Assembly (NCBI RefSeq): GCF_008386695.1
Contig: NZ_VUOC01000002.1
Span: 1,891,597 to 1,950,012 of the forward strand
DNA: 58,416 bases
Reading direction: 5' to 3'
From: Chitinophaga agrisoli
GTDB lineage: Bacteria; Bacteroidota; Bacteroidia; Chitinophagales; Chitinophagaceae
A model generated the notes under the pieces. The model had not been told where the DNA came from. It did no database searches and saw only the letters and a list, made by a program, of their open reading frames with translations. This document shows positions 26,080-33,829 of this stretch, in pieces. Within the stretch, counting starts at the first letter, position 1; every line of letters starts with the position of its first letter. The translations under genes and the position numbers were made by a program.

Positions 26080-27837
26080 ATGCGAACCCTCTGGAAATAC
26101 TTTAACGAACAGCGGTGGTGGGTAGGGCTGGCACTGCTGCTGGCGGCCATTGCCCAGCTATTAAGCCTCACGGATCCCATCATCTTTGGCAAGATCATCG
26201 ATAACTACGCCACCAATGCCAGCCACCTGAACGAGCAGCAGCTGGTCACCGGCGTATTGTACTGGCTCAGCATCGCCATCGGGATTGCCGTGGCATCCCG
26301 CATAGCCCGCGCTTTCCAGGAGTATTTTACCCGTAAGGCGGTGCAGCTGTTTGGCATGCAGATCTTCAATGATGGGTTAAAACAAACCCTCCGCCTCTCT
26401 TTCCAGGAGTTTGAAGAGCAACGCAGCGGCGAAACGCTCTCCATCCTGCAAAAAGTAAAAACGGATACAGAAAGGTTTATCAACGCTTTTATCAACGTGC
26501 TGTTCTCTTCCGTAGTAGGCATGGGGTTCCTTATATGGTACTCCATCACCCGTAACTGGATGCTGGTGCCCATCTTTGTAATAGGTATCCTGGTGCTGGG
26601 CTCCCTCACCGGGCTGTTAAGTAAACAGATCAAGACCGTCCAGCGCTCCATCAACAAGGAAACCAACAAACTATCCGGCGTGATCACAGAATCCCTGCGT
26701 AATATAGAGCTGGTGAAAAGCCTGGGCCTCACCTTCCCGGAAATACGCCGCCTGAAGCTGCAAACGCAGCAGATCTACGATCTGGAAATGATCAAGACCA
26801 CCAAGGTACGCACGCTTTCTTTCCTGCAGGGCACCACGCTCAACCTCTTAAAACAATCCATCCTGTTTATACTGTTATGGCTTATTTTCCGCAAGGTATT
26901 AAGCACCGGGGAACTGATCGCCATGCAATTCATCTCCACTTCCATCTTTGGCCCCTTGCAGGATCTGGGCAATATTATCCTGAACTACCGCGAGGTAGAA
27001 GCCTCTATCCATAATTTTGACCAGCTGATGCAGAAACCTGTGGAGCGCCGTCCGGACACACCGGTAGAAACAGGCCTGCTGCAACGCATCAGGTTCGATG
27101 AGGTGGTGTTCCGCCATAAAACGGCCAACATGAATGCGATAGACGGCATCTCCTTTGAGGTGAACCTCGGCGAGACCATCGCTTTTGTAGGCCCCTCGGG
27201 CTCCGGCAAGTCCACCTTGGTAAAGCTGCTGGTAGGCCTGTACCGGCCTGTTAACGGCAACATCCTCTTTAACGAAGTGCCATCCACAGATATACGCTAC
27301 AATGAAATGCGCCGCCAGATAGGCTTTGTAACACAGGATACCCAGCTATTCGCCGGCACTATCAAGGAAAACCTGCTGTTTGTAAAGGCAGACGCTACAG
27401 ATGAAGAGATCATAGAAGCGTTGAACAAAGCCGCCTGCGCCCCACTGCTGGCCCGGTCAGAGAAAGGGATTAACACCGTGCTGGGCGAAAGCGGCATGAA
27501 ACTATCCGGCGGGGAAAAACAACGTATCTCCATTGCCCGGGCGCTATTAAGGCATCCCCGGCTGCTTATATTTGACGAAGCTACTTCCGCGCTGGATTCG
27601 CTCACAGAAGAAGATATCACCAATACCATCCGCGATGTATCTATGAGCCGCGAACAACTCACCATCCTCATCGCACACCGTTTATCTACCATTATGCATG
27701 CGGATATGATCTATGTACTGGAGAAAGGGAAGATCTCAGAAACAGGTTCCCACGAAGAGCTTCTGGAACAAAAAGGATTGTATTATGCCATGTGGCGGCA
27801 GCAGGTAGGAGAAAGGCGCAGCAGTACAGTGGCATAA
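26080..27837 (+). CDS. ABC exporter, fused membrane and ATPase domains
   Basis: A 585-residue half-transporter that should work as a homodimer in the inner membrane. Six transmembrane helices fill residues 1-310 (WWVGLALLLAAIAQLLSL at the start). The ATPase domain from about 335 has Walker A FVGPSGSGKSTLV, Q-loop GFVTQDTQLFAG, signature LSGGEKQRISIARALL, Walker B LLIFDEATSALDS and switch His in LIAHRLSTI. This is the MsbA/lipid-or-drug exporter class; the substrate cannot be read. It has its own leader of about 100 bases, divergent from the amidohydrolase. Confidence 0.95.
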   Translation: MRTLWKYFNEQRWWVGLALLLAAIAQLLSLTDPIIFGKIIDNYATNASHLNEQQLVTGVLYWLSIAIGIAVASRIARAFQEYFTRKAVQLFGMQIFNDGLKQTLRLSFQEFEEQRSGETLSILQKVKTDTERFINAFINVLFSSVVGMGFLIWYSITRNWMLVPIFVIGILVLGSLTGLLSKQIKTVQRSINKETNKLSGVITESLRNIELVKSLGLTFPEIRRLKLQTQQIYDLEMIKTTKVRTLSFLQGTTLNLLKQSILFILLWLIFRKVLSTGELIAMQFISTSIFGPLQDLGNIILNYREVEASIHNFDQLMQKPVERRPDTPVETGLLQRIRFDEVVFRHKTANMNAIDGISFEVNLGETIAFVGPSGSGKSTLVKLLVGLYRPVNGNILFNEVPSTDIRYNEMRRQIGFVTQDTQLFAGTIKENLLFVKADATDEEIIEALNKAACAPLLARSEKGINTVLGESGMKLSGGEKQRISIARALLRHPRLLIFDEATSALDSLTEEDITNTIRDVSMSREQLTILIAHRLSTIMHADMIYVLEKGKISETGSHEELLEQKGLYYAMWRQQVGERRSSTVA

Positions 27838-28084
27838 CCTATTGTTGTTGCTGTTATTTGATAAAACAACCCATTATATTGGCAGTATCCGTTCTTTTAC
27901 CGCCATCTATTACGGTACATCAGACCCCGCCACCTATTACGGCGGCAGCGAAAAGGGATATACGGATTATCCTTTTGCAGGTTAATAAATCATTCCGCCA
28001 CACATAAGCAGGCGGTCAGCCCAAATTTCCTCCGTCCCGTCCCATTTATAAAAACGGCCGCCTGATTTTTTTCACATTTGGTGC

Positions 28085-29719
28085 ATGAAAAAACTGATCC
28101 TATGCCTGCTGGTCTTGTTGACCATTCACAGCCAGCGGGCCTTTTCCCTTACCCGTTTCCAGGATTTTTCCTTTGACCAGAAAGGCATTGTGTTCAGCAT
28201 TGACCCACGGATAGAGCTGTACAACGTCATGAACATGCTGGCCGGCATTCCCACCATTACCGCCAATGCCACCGCTTATAAGCAGGAGATCTTCGGGCGC
28301 TTTAGCGCGTATGAACAACATCCCGGCCTGCAGTTCTTTATCCGCTGCCGTATGAAAGGCTGGGGCGTGGATAATCCCCTTTTCTTTATGCTCCAGCTGG
28401 ACAAAACATTGCAGCTACAACCCGGCATAGACCCTGGCGTGGCCAAAGGCGCCGGCGGCATAGATACCATCAAACAGCTGGCAATAGCCGTTAAACAGTT
28501 CTGCGAGGACAGTTATTTTGCGGAGTTCTTTAACGCCCATGCCCCTTTTTACCGCATGATCCTGCAAAATACCCAGTACCATTTCCGCGACTTTAATGAA
28601 AGAACACGCCTGGAGCAGTATTATGGCCAACAGCATGCGGGTTATAACATTATCCTGAACCTGCTGGAAGGAGAAGGTAATTTTGGCCCATCCGTACAAA
28701 CACCCGAAGGCCGGCAGCTATACGCCGTTATCTCCACCAATGGCAGTCAGGGCGATCTGCCTTCCTTTACGCCCTCCTTCAGCACGTACGATCTTATTTA
28801 TCACGAGTTCAGCCACTCTTTCATTAATTACCTGGTACATGCCGCAGATGTTGCCCCCACGGAGCATCTCTGGGAGCCCATCAAACAATCTATGGCCCAG
28901 CAAGCCTACGATAACTGGCTTACCGTAGTGCAGGAGCACCTGGTGCGCGCCGCCACCATACGCCTGGCTACCCAGCGTTTTGGCGAAGCCATTGCACAAA
29001 GCTACTACCACAAAATGGAGATAGGCCGCCGTTTTATTTATATCGACGCGCTGTGCAACCGCCTGCAGCAATATGAGCAGCAACGGCAACGTTATCCGCA
29101 TTTCAGCAATTTCTTCCCGCATATACTCCCCTGCCTGGATAGCATTACGCAGCAGGACATTGCCCGCCTGCAGGCATTGGTACAACAATACCGCCAACCG
29201 GATGTAGCGCACATTCCCATACCCGCACAGGTACATTATGACAGCAGCATGGTATTCATCATCTCCTCCCATGAAAACGATGAAACCGCCATGGCTGGAT
29301 TAAAGGCCTACGTAGAACAATATAGGAATATGGTCAATAGCCGGATAAACATCATCACGGATAACGAGGCATTAAAAACAGACCTCAGCCACTGCGATAT
29401 CATGGTGTTTGGCACCCCACATGGCAATACCTTCCTGCGCCAGCATATGGCGGGTATGCCCCTGCAGATAACGGACAGCACCGTACTGGCCGGCAACCTG
29501 TTACACGGACGGCATTTCCAGGTAGTGACCACCTGGGTAAACCCTGCCAACCCGGCCCATACCATGCTCATACACACCGCCCAACAGGCAGCGGATATAC
29601 GTAATTATTTCTACTCTGCACAAAAAGAAGCGCATAACTACTGGATAGCGGAAAACCTGGTCACGATAAAAAGCGGGGATTATCGCCGTATGATGCAGAT
29701 TTGGTTTGCAGATGAATAA
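28085..29719 (+). CDS. DUF4932-family secreted metallopeptidase-like protein
   Basis: A 544-residue exported protein (signal MKKLILCLLVLLTIHSQRAFS). Residues about 30-350 match DUF4932, with HEFSH at 240-244, a zinc-type HEXXH, and a later Glu in VQEHLVRAATIRLA that could be the third ligand as in gluzincins. The C-terminal 150 residues (VHYDSSMVFIISSHENDET to MLIHTAQQAADIRNYFYS) form a separate alpha/beta domain that I do not recognise beyond the family. The catalytic motif supports hydrolase activity, but no substrate is known. It is upstream of the DUF4846 gene on the same strand, 59 bases apart. Confidence 0.85.
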   Translation: MKKLILCLLVLLTIHSQRAFSLTRFQDFSFDQKGIVFSIDPRIELYNVMNMLAGIPTITANATAYKQEIFGRFSAYEQHPGLQFFIRCRMKGWGVDNPLFFMLQLDKTLQLQPGIDPGVAKGAGGIDTIKQLAIAVKQFCEDSYFAEFFNAHAPFYRMILQNTQYHFRDFNERTRLEQYYGQQHAGYNIILNLLEGEGNFGPSVQTPEGRQLYAVISTNGSQGDLPSFTPSFSTYDLIYHEFSHSFINYLVHAADVAPTEHLWEPIKQSMAQQAYDNWLTVVQEHLVRAATIRLATQRFGEAIAQSYYHKMEIGRRFIYIDALCNRLQQYEQQRQRYPHFSNFFPHILPCLDSITQQDIARLQALVQQYRQPDVAHIPIPAQVHYDSSMVFIISSHENDETAMAGLKAYVEQYRNMVNSRINIITDNEALKTDLSHCDIMVFGTPHGNTFLRQHMAGMPLQITDSTVLAGNLLHGRHFQVVTTWVNPANPAHTMLIHTAQQAADIRNYFYSAQKEAHNYWIAENLVTIKSGDYRRMMQIWFADE

Positions 29720-29778
29720 CTTTATCACAAAAAACCGGGCCCTGTATGGAAACTATCCCGGCCCTGCATCTATACCGT

Positions 29779-30555
29779 ATGCGATACTTTTTCCCATTCT
29801 TTATATTCCTGGTGACAACCTCACCATCGCAGGCGCAAACAGTGGCAGATATCGCGGCGCCGGCCGGTTTTAACCGCCTGGAGCAGCCAGCAGGGGCCTT
29901 TGGCGCCTGGTTGCGGAAAATACCGCTCAAAAAAGATAAAACGGTATACCTCTATAACGGCAAAAAGAAAACCAACCAGCAGGCGCAGTTTGCCGTACTG
30001 GACGTATCCGTAGGTAAAAAAGACCTGCAGCAATGCGCGGATGCCGTGATGCGGCTGTATGCGGAATACCGTTTTGCTGCACAGCAATACGATAAGATAG
30101 TGTTCCATGCTACAGACGGTACCCGTATGGATTATGACAGCTGGCGGCAGGGTACCCGTTTTGTGCTGCAGAAAGGCAGGCTGGTACGGCGGCATATCGC
30201 GGCAGCGAGTAACAGCCGCGCTAGTTTTGATCAATACCTGAACACCGTATTTTCCTACGCCGGCACCTTATCCCTGAGCAAGGAATTAAAAAAGGCAGAA
30301 GATATATTACCTGGAGATGTATTTATTACCGGCGGCTCGCCGGGGCATGCAGTGATCGTAACAGATGTAGCGGTAAACAAAGCCGGCAGGCGGCAGTTCC
30401 TGCTGGCGCAGAGTTATATGCCGGCGCAGGATATCCACATCCTCGTTAACCCCGCTCACCCGCAAAGCCCCTGGTATGAGGTCTCGCCCGCCGCGCCGCT
30501 CATAACGCCGGAATGGGATTTTGCCCCAGGCAGCCTGAAGCGGTTCCCCTGGTAA
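29779..30555 (+). CDS. DUF4846 domain-containing secreted protein
   Basis: A 258-residue exported protein of the DUF4846 family. The start is the ATG at 29779 (MRYFFPFFIFLVTTSPSQAQ, signal cut after QAQ). Family features include PAGFNRLEQPAGAFGAWLR, YLYNGKKK, VLDVSVGKKDLQQCADAVMRL, MDYDSWRQGTRF and GDVFITGGSPGHAVIV; the Cys and His residues resemble an NlpC/P60-like arrangement, but I cannot confirm it. The role is unknown. A GC-rich inverted repeat lies between it and the DUF4932 gene and may dampen read-through. It is convergent with the next gene, with one base between the stops. Confidence 0.85.
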   Translation: MRYFFPFFIFLVTTSPSQAQTVADIAAPAGFNRLEQPAGAFGAWLRKIPLKKDKTVYLYNGKKKTNQQAQFAVLDVSVGKKDLQQCADAVMRLYAEYRFAAQQYDKIVFHATDGTRMDYDSWRQGTRFVLQKGRLVRRHIAAASNSRASFDQYLNTVFSYAGTLSLSKELKKAEDILPGDVFITGGSPGHAVIVTDVAVNKAGRRQFLLAQSYMPAQDIHILVNPAHPQSPWYEVSPAAPLITPEWDFAPGSLKRFPW

Positions 30556-30556
30556 A

Positions 30557-31810
30557 TCACTCCAATATCAACCTGATAGCATTATTCCGCTTCATATCCG
30601 TATTCAGTCCCAGCGTGCGGTCATTACGGCCAAAACGTATCCACAACTGAGCGGTATTAGGCGGTATCTTGCCCAGGTTATCCGCCATAAACAACAGCGT
30701 ATTTTCCCCTTTATGCAGGCGGATAGGTATTTGCTGGGGCACATGCTTTACGGGGAACCCAGTCGCTACCCACTGATCATTTAACCGCAGGGAAATACTA
30801 TCCCCGTCCTCCATCTGCCCATCCCAAAGCTCCAGTACAATATTAGCGGTATCCACCTGGATGGTGGCTACCGGCTCTGTGGTCCTGCCGCCTGCCAGGC
30901 TGCTTAGTTTACTGCTATCGCCGGGGCCGCGGTAAATATCCGCTACCAGGAAGGTGGAATAATTATTGGGCCGGTCCCGGAAATCAAAGCTATACTCTTT
31001 GCCGTCCATTTTCATATAGAGGTTACCGGTATTAGGCGGCATTCCCCCATAATTATCCGCAAAGAAAACAAACAGGTTCCGGCCCGTATCCAGCCGCACA
31101 TTCAAACGGCGGTTGCTATCGTTGATCTCCGCGCGGCTAAACAGCGGGTCGCGGTTGTGCAGCAGCGTAACAGTGTCCCGGTCATATTTCTCCTGGTCTT
31201 CCACCCGCATAAAGATCATGCTGTCGCTGACTGTAATACGGTCATAAATACCAAAATAAAGATCAGAATACGGCAGATCAAGCACACGGCGTACGCTGGA
31301 GTCTGAAAGGGGTTTATTATTCAATTTCTTTAGGGTGATGGGTTCCCGGTACAGGAAATCACGCAAGTCTACCTTGGTACTTACCCACCAGTCCCCATCA
31401 GCATACAGGTTGCGCATCCAGATGCCAAAGCCGTCTATCCACATACGTTGCACGGAGATCCTACCGTCGTGATAATCCAGCGTACCGTTCAGGTACCATA
31501 ACCAGATACCCAATTTAAAAGGCGTTTCCTGCAAGGGGTATTTCGCTTTACCAATACCCAGCTGATTGTCATTCTTACGGGCCAGCAGCAATTCATATAC
31601 ACCGGTATATTGCCCGTAATGCAGTTTTATTTTAGCGGGATACAGCACACCTTGTTGTGGCACGCCTATCTGCAGGTCCATGACCATCTCCTGCATGGGC
31701 GGCTGTTTAACAATGATTTGCCAGGAGCCGGTCCATTTATCCGCCTGGCCGCAGGCAGTGTTAACAAAACTGGTTAACAAAAGGGGTAGTATAATAAGTA
31801 TGCATCTCAT
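30557..31810 (-). CDS. Secreted protein with two copies of a 'FADNxGxxPPNT' beta module
   Basis: A 417-residue exported protein; the start at 31810 gives the signal MRCILIILPLLLTSFVNTAC, perhaps a lipoprotein with Cys20 although the lipobox is poor. Residues 25-185 are a beta-rich domain (TGSWQIIVKQPPM, GFGIWMRNLYADGDWW). Two related modules follow at about 210-289 and 336-416, each with a hydrophobic strand, then LFVFFADNYGGMPPNTGNL or LLFMADNLGKIPPNTAQL. I do not recognise the family by name, and no catalytic motif is visible. A cell-surface or carbohydrate-binding role is only a guess. Confidence 0.75.
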   Translation of the reverse strand: MRCILIILPLLLTSFVNTACGQADKWTGSWQIIVKQPPMQEMVMDLQIGVPQQGVLYPAKIKLHYGQYTGVYELLLARKNDNQLGIGKAKYPLQETPFKLGIWLWYLNGTLDYHDGRISVQRMWIDGFGIWMRNLYADGDWWVSTKVDLRDFLYREPITLKKLNNKPLSDSSVRRVLDLPYSDLYFGIYDRITVSDSMIFMRVEDQEKYDRDTVTLLHNRDPLFSRAEINDSNRRLNVRLDTGRNLFVFFADNYGGMPPNTGNLYMKMDGKEYSFDFRDRPNNYSTFLVADIYRGPGDSSKLSSLAGGRTTEPVATIQVDTANIVLELWDGQMEDGDSISLRLNDQWVATGFPVKHVPQQIPIRLHKGENTLLFMADNLGKIPPNTAQLWIRFGRNDRTLGLNTDMKRNNAIRLILE

Positions 31811-31935
31811 ACAGCGGCAAAATAACAACATCTCCCGGAGGTATTCAATATATAGTGTACATTTGCCATGTTTTAATAAGCCCATACCTATGTTAATCGG
31901 AACAATGTCCACTGGCAGTTTGCACAAAACATCTA

Positions 31936-32433
31936 ATGAACAGCAGTAAAATTAATTATTTGCCCCTGACCCCGGAAGACCTGATAGTACTAGAAGATAC
32001 GATGTACGAAAGGGTAGCGCAATTCAAGCGCAGGATGCTTTTTGCTACGGTGTTCTGCTGTATAGGGTTTGCACATACCCTGGTTACCACAGACAGCCAC
32101 AAAACAATAGACACTGTTTTAGTAACGATACTGGCCCTGCTCGCAGGCATTGCAGGCCTCAGCTGGTATACCTGGATCTACAAAATAAACAAAGACATGC
32201 GGGAGCAACAGAAGGTGACGTTCACCACCAAGGTAACGGACAAAAAAGGACGCTCCAGCTCCAGCAGGAACTTTAATAAAGAATATAGCATTATCCTGTC
32301 CGATAACGATTTTTACGTTTCTTACTTAGACTTAGAAGAAGAAGTGTACAACCAGATCCCGTTATTCGCAACTATCAGCATAATAGTCACCAGGCGCTCC
32401 AGGACCTTCCTGTCATGCGATATCGAGCCATAG
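31936..32433 (+). CDS. Hypothetical membrane protein
   Basis: A 165-residue protein with two transmembrane helices (about 36-52 and 60-82, MLFATVFCCIGFAHTLV and VLVTILALLAGIAGLSWYTW), separated by a short loop. It then has a soluble C-terminal part rich in Ser, Lys and Asp (VTDKKGRSSSSRNFNKEYS, DFYVSYLDLEEE) that is probably cytoplasmic. I do not recognise the family. It is divergent from the repeat-module gene, and its stop lies one base from that of oxyR, which is convergent. Confidence 0.7.
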   Translation: MNSSKINYLPLTPEDLIVLEDTMYERVAQFKRRMLFATVFCCIGFAHTLVTTDSHKTIDTVLVTILALLAGIAGLSWYTWIYKINKDMREQQKVTFTTKVTDKKGRSSSSRNFNKEYSIILSDNDFYVSYLDLEEEVYNQIPLFATISIIVTRRSRTFLSCDIEP

Positions 32434-32434
32434 T

Positions 32435-33370
32435 TCAGGCTTTGATCAGCGCCTTACGTTTTTTATCTTTTAGCTTATCCGGCACAAAGCCTGTGATCTC
32501 TGCCTTAACAGCTTCGATCATCCGCCGCTTTACAAAATTCTTCTGCGTTACCATACTGATCTCCCGCGCAGGCTCCGGCGATCTGAAGAAACGTACTTTC
32601 TCCTGTTGCGTTTGGGACAGGTCCGCAAGGGCCAGCTCGGGTAATATGGTCACGCCATTGTTCTCATCCACCATCCGCTTCAGCGTTTCTATACTACCGG
32701 TGTTATACTCGTAATGTTGAAATCCTTTCGTGTTTTTACGCCGCTGACAGATGTTCAGCACCTGGTCGCGCATACAATGCCCTTCATTCAGTATCCACAA
32801 TTCATCTACATTAATATCATCCGGCCCAATATGTTTTTTATCTGCCAGTTTGCTGCAGTTAGCTACATAGGCCACAAAGTTCTCGTAAAACAACGGCGTC
32901 TCTATCAGCTGGGGCTCTTGTAAGGGGGTGGACAGGATACCGCAATCTATGGTCCCCTGCTTCAGCTGCTGGATGATCTGCTCCGTGGTTTGCTCCCATA
33001 TCATCAGCTTTACGCCGGGGTATTTCTGCATAAACTGGGTGATCAGCTTTGGGATGATATAAGGCGCTACGGTGGTAATGATACCTATCTTCAACTCTCC
33101 GGTCAGGTCCCTATTACGATCCGTGATGATCTCATTGATCTTCTGGTACTCCGCCAGCATTACCCGCGCTTGTGCAATCACTTCTTTACCCAGCTCTGTA
33201 GGCACTACAGGCTGCCTGGTACGGTCAAACAATTTTACGCCAATGGAATCCTCCAGCTTCTGTATCTGCATGCTCAACGTAGGTTGTGTTACAAAACACT
33301 TCTCAGCCGCCGCATTAAAACTCCGGTAGGTATCCACCGCCACCACATATTCCAGCTGTACAATTGTCAT
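32435..33370 (-). CDS. oxyR: OxyR-type LysR-family regulator
   Basis: A 311-residue LysR-family regulator of the hydrogen-peroxide type. The start at 33370 (MTIVQLEYVVAVDTYRSF) gives the N-terminal winged helix (AAEKCFVTQPTLSMQIQKLE, then LFDRTRQPVVPT). The effector domain contains two Cys in suitable places: IDCGILSTPLQ, then ECHC-like spacing in EGHCMRDQVLNICQRR, which matches the redox pair Cys-x-x-x-x-x-x-x-Cys of OxyR. Targets are probably the catalase and ankyrin genes 4 kb away, whose shared promoter has two OxyR-like dyads. Near-matches also lie in its own leader. Confidence 0.92.
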   Translation of the reverse strand: MTIVQLEYVVAVDTYRSFNAAAEKCFVTQPTLSMQIQKLEDSIGVKLFDRTRQPVVPTELGKEVIAQARVMLAEYQKINEIITDRNRDLTGELKIGIITTVAPYIIPKLITQFMQKYPGVKLMIWEQTTEQIIQQLKQGTIDCGILSTPLQEPQLIETPLFYENFVAYVANCSKLADKKHIGPDDINVDELWILNEGHCMRDQVLNICQRRKNTKGFQHYEYNTGSIETLKRMVDENNGVTILPELALADLSQTQQEKVRFFRSPEPAREISMVTQKNFVKRRMIEAVKAEITGFVPDKLKDKKRKALIKA

Positions 33371-33416
33371 ATAGATTTTATCTTTCTGCAAATTTAAGTC
33401 AATTGATTTTATCTAT
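33371..33416 (-). promoter_or_regulatory. oxyR promoter and possible autoregulatory sites
   Basis: A minus-strand TAAATTTG (33389-33396) fits the Bacteroidota -7 box TAnnTTTG, about 18 bases before the start codon; no good -33 box is seen. ATAG-N7-CTTT (33371-33385) and ATTG-N7-CTAT (33402-33416) flank it, each one base off the ATAG-N7-CTAT dyad, and share a GATTTTATCT repeat. OxyR autoregulation would be consistent. Confidence 0.5.
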
Positions 33417-33429
33417 ATTTCTCTAATGT

Positions 33430-33829
33430 AATCCCAGCGTCATAATTCCAGGTAGGCCCTGCATGTCGGGGAAAAAATGGTTTTAGAGACGGTCCTACAA
33501 CCACTAACGGACACTACATAACAACATGATCTATAACAAAGAAAATTTTCTCCGGAATCCCGGAATATCTCATAACTTTATAATGAAAATTAATAATGTA
33601 ATTTATAACCCGATCGTATGTAAACCCAGATAAAACGAGCAGTAGCATCTCAAAATAACCAATAACACATTTAAGACGCACCCGTAAATATAAAACCCGT
33701 ATGTGCTAACCCACAATTCCCCAATGGGGATGATTTGCTATGAACTGCGCTATTCTCCCAGCCGCAACAGCTACCGCAGCGGAAGGTAGGTTTCCTCTAT
33801 TATTTATTTGTTCACCATAACCCAGTTTT
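33430..33829. other. AT-rich 400-base intergenic region with small palindromes
   Basis: Between the oxyR promoter and the type IX-secreted gene I see no supported gene. The stretch is more AT-rich than its surroundings. A perfect GAAAATTTTC palindrome (33541-33550) abuts TCCGG-AATC-CCGGA (33551-33564). TTTATTTG at 33803-33810 resembles a -7 box and is 20 bases before the downstream start codon. A leader RNA or regulatory region is possible. Confidence 0.4.

Noticed and set aside
33526-33633. A possible 35-residue short gene in the AT-rich gap
   Set aside because: No ribosome-binding site, family resemblance or conservation evidence; likely chance.
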